DNA of 33,352 nt from an uncultured bacterium (lineage in GTDB: Bacteria; Myxococcota_A; UBA9042; PHBI01). The stretch is from contig CALHXW010000436.1 of NCBI GenBank assembly GCA_938040325.1, positions 1 to 33,352 on the forward strand, read 5' to 3'. The notes beneath the pieces were generated by a model. That model was not told where the DNA came from. It made no database searches and worked only from the letters and a program-made list of their open reading frames with translations. The position numbers were made by a program, and so were the translations under genes. Below are positions 25,043 through 30,999 of this stretch, piece after piece (the first letter of the stretch is position 1; each line of letters starts with the position of its first letter).

Positions 25043-26668
25043 TCAACGCTTGGTCTGTGGCAATGGCGCCTCAGACGCAACAGCGCCGAGGCCTGCATGG
25101 CGCTGCTGACGTCGGTTGCCGCTGCTCCGACGGTGCGTCGTTTCGACGGGCCGTAGCCGGCGCGGTAGCTTTCGGCCGGTCCGCTCATAGTCGGAGGCGA
25201 GCGCGGCGCGTACGTCATCGACCGCTGCCCCGACCACGTCCACAAGATAGCCATAGAGCAGCTCTGCTGTCCGATCGAGAGCGATCCGGTGGACCCGGTC
25301 ATGGGTCGCGAACACATGCTCCGTGAACGCCGCGAACGCGCTGAACACGTCACTCCCGCGCCAGATAAGCGGCGCGGTCACCATGAAGTTGCCGCGGTTG
25401 ACGACCACATCCCAGAGGTGCGCGAAGCGCTTCAGGCGCTGCATCTCCGCAAAGGGTATCGCGTCGGTCTGCAAGACCTCGTAAGGCGGCTCAGGGTCAA
25501 ACCGAAGTCCAAAGGCCTCCGTGTGACGCACGATGGGGGTTCCTCGCAGCCGCTTGAGAACGCCGACCTGTATCTCGTCGGGACCCATCGCATGCAGCCG
25601 GTTAAAGCCCGACGCGAAGCCGGCAGCGTCCTCGCCAGGAAGCCCGATGATGAGATCAGCATGGACGTGCGCATGGCTGTGCTCAGCCAGGAACGCGAAG
25701 TTGTCGCGCATGCGCTCTTGGTGCTGCCGGCGGCTGATGCGGGCGCCGACGTCGGGGTCCAGGCTCTGGACGCCGATCTCAAGCTGGAGTGATCCAGCCG
25801 GAAACTGCGCGATGAGCGTGCGGAGCTCCGCAGGCAAGCGGTCCGGAATCATCTCGAAGTGCACGAAGAGCTCAGGCCTCATACGCTCCAAGAAGAACCT
25901 CAGGATCGTCGCGCTCGTCGCCGCTTTGAGGTTGAAGGTCCGGTCGACGAACTTGAACTGCCGCGCGCCACGGTCGAGCAGGCGCTCGAGCGCTGCGAGG
26001 AACGTGTCGATCGGGAAGGGCCGGACGCGCTGATCAAGCGACGACAGGCAGAACTCGCAGCGGAATGGACACCCCCGGGACGCCTCGACATACAAGACGC
26101 GGTGGGCGAGGTCTTCGTCGCTGTAGGCTTCGTACGGCAGCGTGAGCGTCGCCAGGTCTGGCTGGCCGCCGTGAATGAACTTCTCGAGGGTCTTCGGCGC
26201 TGCCAGCGCCGCCTGGCCGGGTCCGGACGGCACCGGCGCTCGTACGTAGCGACGGCACACGTCACGAAACGCCAGCTCCCCTTCGCCGGCGACAACATGG
26301 TCCGCCAGCGCGCAGATCGCTTGCTCGGCCGGTTCGTGGCTCACCTCGGGGCCTCCGACCACGACAACAAGCTCCGGTCGAATCTTTTTGAGCACTCGAA
26401 CCAGCGACGTCGTCTGCGTGACGTTCCAGATGTAGACACCGAGGCCAACGATGGTCGGCTGCTTGGCGAGAATCTGCTCGGCGATGTCACGGGTAGACTG
26501 CTTGTCGGTGAACTCGCACAGGACTGAAGAGTCCCGCAGCTCTTCGAGGTTTTCACGCAGGTAACGCAACCCGAACGATGCGTGGATGTACTTCGCGTTG
26601 ATCGTCGCGAGCACGATGGGGGTGGATGGCGGCCTTCCGAGGTCGGCGCGTTGAGTCGGTGCTGTCAC
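25043..26668 (-). CDS. B12-binding-domain radical SAM protein, DUF4080 type
   Basis: The N-terminal part looks like a cobalamin-binding Rossmann domain (VLATINAKYIHASFGLRYL at the start, IVGLGVYIWN, VVVGGPEVSHEP). The radical SAM core carries CPFRCEFC, a CxxxCxxC 4Fe-4S site, followed by FKFVDRTFNL and the barrel strands LQLEIGVQSLDP and ADLIIGLPGED. The C-terminal region (PPYEVLQTDAIPFAEM, WDVVVNRGNF) fits DUF4080. It likely does a SAM/cobalamin radical reaction such as methylation of an unactivated carbon; the substrate is unknown. The frame extends to 26773, but the cobalamin domain begins about 15 residues after the GTG at 26668, which I choose. No ribosome site is clear. The last 50 residues are Arg-rich and atypical. 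Confidence 0.87.
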   Translation of the reverse strand: MTAPTQRADLGRPPSTPIVLATINAKYIHASFGLRYLRENLEELRDSSVLCEFTDKQSTRDIAEQILAKQPTIVGLGVYIWNVTQTTSLVRVLKKIRPELVVVVGGPEVSHEPAEQAICALADHVVAGEGELAFRDVCRRYVRAPVPSGPGQAALAAPKTLEKFIHGGQPDLATLTLPYEAYSDEDLAHRVLYVEASRGCPFRCEFCLSSLDQRVRPFPIDTFLAALERLLDRGARQFKFVDRTFNLKAATSATILRFFLERMRPELFVHFEMIPDRLPAELRTLIAQFPAGSLQLEIGVQSLDPDVGARISRRQHQERMRDNFAFLAEHSHAHVHADLIIGLPGEDAAGFASGFNRLHAMGPDEIQVGVLKRLRGTPIVRHTEAFGLRFDPEPPYEVLQTDAIPFAEMQRLKRFAHLWDVVVNRGNFMVTAPLIWRGSDVFSAFAAFTEHVFATHDRVHRIALDRTAELLYGYLVDVVGAAVDDVRAALASDYERTGRKLPRRLRPVETTHRRSSGNRRQQRHAGLGAVASEAPLPQTKR

Positions 26669-26994
26669 GGCGCCATGATAGGAGCAAGCCTGCCCATGCG
26701 TCACGTGCCGCAAGCAAGCCCGCCGCAGTTGCCGCGTGTTCGGTGGTCCACTACGCGAAGCTGCGGCGGTCATGCGTCGGTGTCACAAGGCCAGGCTACG
26801 AAGTCGCCGAGTGCCACGTGTCACTTGTGCGGCAACAGCACCCTATGAGTCGTATTGACCCGTAGAATACGGGGTCAGCGCACTCACCGGGAACGCCAAG
26901 CGCCCGCGGAGGCCTCGTTAGCCAAACTGACGTCCTCTGACAAGGCTGCTGATTCGGTCCGTACTACCCCCGCAGGCCTAGGTCTGACCGCGTT

Positions 26995-27041
26995 CCGCGT
27001 CTACGGAAGTCTCCAGTGACGCGGCAGACAGACTTTTTTTC
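26995..27041 (+). terminator. Stem plus T8 run, terminator or attenuator
   Basis: CCGCGTC (26995-27001) pairs with GACGCGG (27018-27024). A run of eight Ts follows at 27034-27041, 9 nt after the stem. No + strand gene lies upstream, so it would end a small RNA or act in a long HU leader. Confidence 0.45.
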
Positions 27042-27105
27042 ACCTCGTTGTTACTGATCACCACGCGGCCCTGTGACCATGGGCCTCCCGAGGCACCGAC
27101 CCCTC

Positions 27106-27132
27106 GCGGATCCCCTTACGGTGGGGATCCGC
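27106..27132. promoter_or_regulatory. Perfect 10-bp hairpin in the HU upstream region
   Basis: GCGGATCCCC (27106-27115) pairs with GGGGATCCGC (27123-27132) over a 7-nt loop. An outer CCTCG/CGAGG pair can extend it. It is 188 nt before the HU start and may be a leader structure or a terminator. Confidence 0.45.
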
Positions 27133-27319
27133 AGCCGAGGCGAGTCTCTCAGAACCTGTCCACAACGCTGTACAGCCAACCGACCGCGCGGGTGGAAGTT
27201 GCAAAGAAGCGCTTCCCTGGACTTTCAATCTTGAAAAAAAGGCGCTAGACCGGCCCCACACACACGGGGACCGCGATACCAAACACCTAACCCGTGATTC
27301 CCAACTTTTGGAGAAAGCA

Positions 27320-27613
27320 ATGTACAAGAAAGATATGGCTGCAAAGCTCGCTAAGAAGACCGGTCTGACCCAGGCAAAGGCCCTCGAAGTCATCAACGTC
27401 CTCTTTGACGCACGTCCGCGTCACGGCATCATCGCCATCGAGCTCGACGCTGGCCGTAAGGTCACCATCCCCGGCTTCGGTACCTTCGGCACCAAGAAGC
27501 GTGCTGCACGTACGGGCACCAACCCCGCCACGCGCAAGAAGATTGAGATTCCGGCGAAGACCTACCCCTACTTCCGCGCCGGCAAGACCCTCAAGGATCG
27601 CGTCGCCGATTGA
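27320..27613 (+). CDS. HU-family nucleoid DNA-binding protein
   Basis: Residues 1-25 match the HU N-terminal helices (KDMAAKLAKKTGLTQAKALEVIN). The beta arm is PGFGTF...RAARTGTNPAT...IEIPA with the intercalating Pro in NPAT, and the end is FRAGKTLKDRV. The start is the ATG at 27320, with GGAGA upstream; a TTG at 27308 overlaps the ribosome site. Between helix 2 and the GRKVTIPGFGTF strand there are about six more residues than in E. coli HU (ARPRHGIIAIELD region), which I believe marks a subfamily in this lineage. HU binds and bends DNA in the nucleoid. Two hairpins follow the stop codon, and a long gene-free leader precedes the gene. Confidence 0.93.
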   Translation: MYKKDMAAKLAKKTGLTQAKALEVINVLFDARPRHGIIAIELDAGRKVTIPGFGTFGTKKRAARTGTNPATRKKIEIPAKTYPYFRAGKTLKDRVAD

Positions 27614-27615
27614 TC

Positions 27616-27667
27616 ATCGCTTCATGTCACTGTCGAGTGCCTAGTGCACGCCGACAGTGACAGCGAT
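27616..27667 (+). terminator. First hairpin after HU (11-bp perfect stem)
   Basis: TGTCACTGTCG (27625-27635) pairs perfectly with CGACAGTGACA (27652-27662). Flanking ATCGC and GCGAT extend the stem across a small asymmetric bulge. There is no T-run. It starts within 15 nt of the HU stop. Confidence 0.55.
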
Positions 27668-27676
27668 ATTCGAATC

Positions 27677-27733
27677 GCCTCTTGATGCCCGGTGCATGCT
27701 TCTTCGCATGAACTGGATATCAAGAGGCTTTTT
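27677..27733 (+). terminator. Rho-independent terminator with long loop
   Basis: GCCTCTTGAT (27677-27686) pairs with ATCAAGAGGC (27719-27728), followed at once by TTTTT. The loop is 32 nt and includes its own small GCATG repeats. This is the best intrinsic terminator in the window, placed for HU. Confidence 0.75.
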
Positions 27734-27890
27734 GCGTTGTACCAAGAGACTGAACAGGTCTTGACAATGACATGGTGAGTGCCGGTCGAAGGACCGAGAG
27801 ATGACGTGCGCGGCACGCTCGTTGCCGGGAAACGAGGATTCTGGGACGCGCGTGAGGTGTGCCGCGGGGTGACAACCGAAGGGGAACCAC

Positions 27891-27963
27891 AACGCGGGTT
27901 GCAAGGGGCGCAGCTCCTGAGTGATCCTGAGATCGACAGGAGCTGCGCCCCTGGACCCGCGTT
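27891..27963. repeat. Long imperfect inverted repeat (arms 27-29 nt)
   Basis: The left arm (27891-27919) starts AACGCGGGT and ends with a 16-bp block AGGGGCGCAGCTCCTG. The right arm (27936-27963) is its complement, with a 16-bp perfect inner stem and a two-nucleotide length difference in the middle. The loop is 16 nt. The right arm runs straight into the dispersed element. Confidence 0.8.
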
Positions 27964-28015
27964 GAGCACATCACGCGCGTCATCAGATTTCTCGCTTCGC
28001 CGCGAACGCTGCTAG
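27953..28015. repeat. Dispersed intergenic element, copy 2
   Basis: This matches 14066-14126 in the same orientation: GGACCCG, TTGAGC, CATCAC, CGCGTCA at the left and AACGCTGCTAG at the right. Similarity reaches a little further left (GCCCCT before GGACCCG). Both copies sit in gene-free DNA. Confidence 0.7.
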
Positions 28016-28331
28016 TGCGCAGCGAAATTTCGAACGTGCCGTAGTAGGCACTTCGGCCACCGAGCGATGCGAGTCTCGCAACGGCGAGCGCTTTGTCTTC
28101 GTCTAGCCTGCGACCGGGGTGTCCGTGCGGTTGGCGCAATGCTGCACGGCAGACGTTTACGCGGACGGAAGTGACGATGCTGCGTCGATGCGGGCGCAAG
28201 CGAGGTCTGCGTGTGGAGGCCTTCGGCCGGGATGGTGTGTCTGGATACGTCGCCCGAGACGAGCAACGTTACCGGGGCCGCCGAGCCGCGAGAAGACCAG
28301 GATGAGCAGGCTCCCGTCGCGAAGGCTCGCG

Positions 28332-29243
28332 CTATCGCAGCGTCTCCGGGGCCTCCACGAGGCTTCGATAAAGGGCTCGAACGTACTTCTCGGTCGAGAT
28401 GAACTCCCACGAGAGCCAGCCGTACTTCTTCGGAAGCCCGGCGTTGACCGCGTCGTCCTCCGAAGCTCCCTCAGCGATACGAGAACGAATGAGTCCGACC
28501 GTCTCCTTGAGCATGCCGAGATACCGCTCAAGCCCGGCGATATTGGACGCAGGTCCATGGCCAGGAATCACGATCGCTTCCTTCGGAGCCCGCTTGAGCA
28601 CATCTTCAATCGCCGCGATCACCCCCTGAATGGAGCCGCCGCTCTCAAGGTCAACGAAGGGGAAGCGCCCCTCAAAGAAGATGTCGCCCATGTGAACGAC
28701 CTGAGCGTTGACGAAAAACACGACGCTGTCGCCGTCCGTGTGAGCGTTCGGGTAGTGGCGCAGCCGAATGGTCTCGCCGTTGAAGTGGATGGCCATGTCG
28801 CTCTGGTAGGTCACGTCAGGCAGCGCCGTCTTCGGCAGCGGCTGGTAGGTCTTGCGAGGCAGCCGCTGGATCTTGGAGAGGCGCTCGCGCACGTTGTGGT
28901 GTGCAACCACCTCAGCACGCGGTCCAAAGTGGACGTTGCCCGACGTATGGTCAGCGTGCCAGTGGGTGTTGAGGACGTAGTGAGGTGCGGTCGCGCCGTG
29001 CTTCGGATCCGCCTTTGCGATGACGGCCTGGATCTTTTCGGCGAGCGGCACAAACTGGTCGTCGACCAAGAGGAGGCCGTCGGGCCCGGTGAGGACACCG
29101 ATGTTGCCCCCAGCGCCCGTGATCATGTGGACGCCACCGCGCAAGGTCTTGAGCTCGACCTTCACATCATCAAAGCGCGCCGACCAAGACGCTGTTGCCG
29201 TGAGGGTGAGCGCAAGCAGCGCAAGCAGGAGTCGTTGAGCCAT
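28332..29243 (-). CDS. Exported metallo-beta-lactamase-fold hydrolase
   Basis: A signal peptide (residues 1-21, LLLALLALTLTATASWSA) is followed by an MBL domain with every zinc ligand group visible: HWHADH (His94, His96, Asp98, His99), His168 in NAHTDGD, Asp187 in HMGDIFF, and His229 in IPGHGP. The GNIGVL and LLVDDQF strands and the RFPFVDLESGG loop resemble the exported MBL-fold hydrolases near SoxH and quinoprotein-relay proteins. It probably acts in the periplasm as a di-zinc hydrolase; substrate unknown. The ATG at 29243 has GAGGA 6 nt upstream, while an ATG two codons earlier abuts it. It is divergent from the lipoprotein at 29330. The 380-codon + strand frame over it is a shadow. Confidence 0.9.
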   Translation of the reverse strand: MAQRLLLALLALTLTATASWSARFDDVKVELKTLRGGVHMITGAGGNIGVLTGPDGLLLVDDQFVPLAEKIQAVIAKADPKHGATAPHYVLNTHWHADHTSGNVHFGPRAEVVAHHNVRERLSKIQRLPRKTYQPLPKTALPDVTYQSDMAIHFNGETIRLRHYPNAHTDGDSVVFFVNAQVVHMGDIFFEGRFPFVDLESGGSIQGVIAAIEDVLKRAPKEAIVIPGHGPASNIAGLERYLGMLKETVGLIRSRIAEGASEDDAVNAGLPKKYGWLSWEFISTEKYVRALYRSLVEAPETLR

Positions 29244-29317
29244 CAGCATTCCTCGTGTTGATTCCAAGAAGTCTAGCGGCTTGAGCGTCCGCTGACGATC
29301 CGGCCACACTGACGGTG

Positions 29318-29323
29318 TATACT
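29318..29323 (+). promoter_or_regulatory. -10 box TATACT next to the start codon (leaderless candidate)
   Basis: TATACT ends 6 nt before the ATG at 29330, the distance expected from a -10 box to a transcription start. The lipoprotein mRNA may thus begin at or near its start codon. There is no ribosome site before this ATG, which agrees. No clear -35 is seen. Confidence 0.4.
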
Positions 29324-29329
29324 CCGGGC

Positions 29330-29971
29330 ATGCACAACCACACTCTGCTGTCTCTGATGCTCGTTGCTGCCTCCATCGGCTGCACCTCAACGCCGCCCGC
29401 CATGACCGGTGCTGGCGACGACTCCGTTTCGGGCGACACGATCAGCGACACCGGTGAAGCGGACGTGCTCGATCAAGACACGGTGGCTGCCGCCGACGAC
29501 TCAGCGGCGTGCTGCACGCCCAGCGACGCTGTCGCCCCCCTCGACGCCGACAGCCCGGACGGCAGCGACGCAGTCATGCTCGACGAGCTTGTCTCGGTCG
29601 TGAGCGCATCAGTCACGGCGAGCGCAAGCGCTGGCTACCAGCTCGCGGTGGGCGTTATGAGCACGGAAACAGGCTGCGAGCAGTACGCGAACTGGTGGGA
29701 AGCGGTCGACATCGACGGGACCACGCTCCTCTATCGCCGGATCCTTGGCCATAGCCACGTCAACGAGCAGCCCTTCGTCCGCTCCGGCGGCCCCGTGACG
29801 GGCAGCGATGACGTCGTGGTCGTTCGCGCGCACGGGAACGTCGGCGGCTACGGGCGTCAGGCGCTCCAAGTCACGCTCAGCGATGGATCCTCGGTCCCGA
29901 TCACGCTGCCTGTAGGTTTCGGAGCGGCGCTTGAAACGGCTGAGCCGCTACCTACTAGCTGCGCGTTCTGA
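29330..29971 (+). CDS. Lipoprotein with Asp-rich linker and conserved C-terminal domain (213 aa)
   Basis: The signal segment ends ASIGC (Cys18), an acceptable lipobox although not ideal. Residues 19-80 are an Asp/Ser/Thr/Ala linker with DT and DS pairs and an ACC pair. The last 130 residues form a beta-rich domain with notable segments CEQYANWWEAVD, LLYRRILGHSHVNEQPF, VVVVRAHGN and GYG. I recall similar domains in other uncharacterised secreted bacterial proteins but cannot name a family. The linker is of the same type as in the giant lipoproteins. I start at the ATG at 29330; the frame from 29315 is a GTG inside the putative -10 box. Confidence 0.78.
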   Translation: MHNHTLLSLMLVAASIGCTSTPPAMTGAGDDSVSGDTISDTGEADVLDQDTVAAADDSAACCTPSDAVAPLDADSPDGSDAVMLDELVSVVSASVTASASAGYQLAVGVMSTETGCEQYANWWEAVDIDGTTLLYRRILGHSHVNEQPFVRSGGPVTGSDDVVVVRAHGNVGGYGRQALQVTLSDGSSVPITLPVGFGAALETAEPLPTSCAF

Positions 29972-30025
29972 GCTCGTCTCAAGGCGGCGGTGCGCTCGGC
30001 ATGTCTAAGCTCACGGTCGCAAGCT

Positions 30026-30805
30026 CTACCCACCCCTCACCACTGCTGCGAGGGCAGCGACGCGGGCCTCGGACACCGGTGCGCGCCAGTCACCGCCTTC
30101 CTTGAGCGCCGTCCCTACGATGAGCGCGTCGGCAACACCGGCGGCAGCAGCAGCCGATGCCTCGGTGATGCCGGAGCCGATCGCCACCGGTAGGCCAGCT
30201 TCTTTGGCGGCACGGACGTCGTCGAGCGAGGTCGGCTGACCGGTCGACGTGCCGGTGATGATCAAGGCATCGGCGGCGCAGAACCGATGGCCACGCGCCA
30301 TCTCAGCAATCGAGAGGTCCGCGGTCAGCGCGTGGGAGGCGTGCTTCTTCTTCACATCCGCCCAGATCGCAACGTCTGCGCCAAGCGCCGCGCGCAACCG
30401 CGTCACCGGGCCTGCGCTGGCTTGCATGAGGCCCTCGTCGGCGACATGCGCGTAGGCGAACGCCTCGCAGCGAACGAACGCGGCGCCTGCAGCCACCGCG
30501 ACCCCGATCGCCTCCACATTCGCGCCGGCTAGGACCTGAACCCCTGTGGGCAGCCCGAGCCTCGTCACCGCCGCTGTCGCGACCGCCATGGACGCCACGG
30601 TCTCGGGCGGCACCGCGCCGCGAAGGTAGGGCAGATCGTGCATGTTCTCGACGATGAGCGCATCACAGCCGCCCCGAACCAGAGCCTGGGCGTCACGGAC
30701 GACCGACGTGATGACCGAGCCCATGTCGCCACCCCAACCCGGGCTTCCCGGGAGTGCTGGCACGTGGACCATGCCGATCAGCACGCAGCGTTTATGTCCA
30801 AACAT
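30026..30805 (-). CDS. BtpA/SgcQ family TIM-barrel protein
   Basis: The protein (259 aa) shows BtpA-family landmarks: IGMVHVPALPGSPG at the N-terminus, VRDAQALVRGGCDALIVENMHDLPY, VQVLAGANVEAI, a RCEAFAYAHVADEG region, WADVKKKHASH, and ALIITGTSTGQPTSLDDV, ending with GSGITEASA and ADALIVGTALKEGG. The fold is an (alpha/beta)8 barrel. BtpA was named for photosystem I biogenesis in cyanobacteria, but most bacterial members (SgcQ-like) have unknown, probably sugar- or nucleoside-related, roles. The ATG at 30805 has GAGG 5 nt upstream and is preferred to the GTG two codons earlier. It is divergent from the permease gene. Confidence 0.9.
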   Translation of the reverse strand: MFGHKRCVLIGMVHVPALPGSPGWGGDMGSVITSVVRDAQALVRGGCDALIVENMHDLPYLRGAVPPETVASMAVATAAVTRLGLPTGVQVLAGANVEAIGVAVAAGAAFVRCEAFAYAHVADEGLMQASAGPVTRLRAALGADVAIWADVKKKHASHALTADLSIAEMARGHRFCAADALIITGTSTGQPTSLDDVRAAKEAGLPVAIGSGITEASAAAAAGVADALIVGTALKEGGDWRAPVSEARVAALAAVVRGG

Positions 30806-30999
30806 CGACACCTCGACCTTCTGGTTGGCCGATAGCTTTGCTCATCTCGCCGCAGAACGCACCTGCCGGGCTACCGCCCCCACCAGCGACCGCGCGCCGA
30901 TCCGCGCCCCTCAGCGACGACTCTGTCGGGCGGCTTCCCGCGCGCTCACCGCCCGAAGGGAAGTTGACACCTCCGTGGTCAAGTGGTCTTCCCTCCGCC

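Larger units (their letters stand above)
26669..27319. other. 651-bp gene-free stretch upstream of HU, with hairpins
   Basis: I see no protein gene here. It holds a bulged stem TGACCCGT/ACGGGGTCA (26856-26877), a stem followed by eight Ts (26995-27041) and a perfect hairpin (27106-27132). It probably contains the HU promoter and a long leader, or a small RNA. No tRNA T-loop or conserved RNA motif was recognised. Confidence 0.5.
27734..28331. other. ~600-bp gene-free, structure-rich convergent gap
   Basis: No frame here looks coding. The gap contains nested stems CGCGGCAC/GTGCCGCG (27809-27866) enclosing CTCGTT/AACGAG, the long inverted repeat at 27891-27963, copy 2 of the dispersed element, the palindrome CGAAATTTCG (28023-28032) and GTGCC/GGCAC (28036-28051). 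It lies downstream of both flanking genes, so it is more likely a mobile remnant or an RNA gene than a promoter. Confidence 0.5.

Noticed and set aside
27669..27680. TTCGAATC resembling a tRNA T-loop
   Set aside because: No acceptor, D or anticodon stems can be drawn around it; it lies between two terminator hairpins.
28119..29261. A 380-codon + strand frame
   Set aside because: It is antisense to the MBL hydrolase, whose zinc motifs are all intact.
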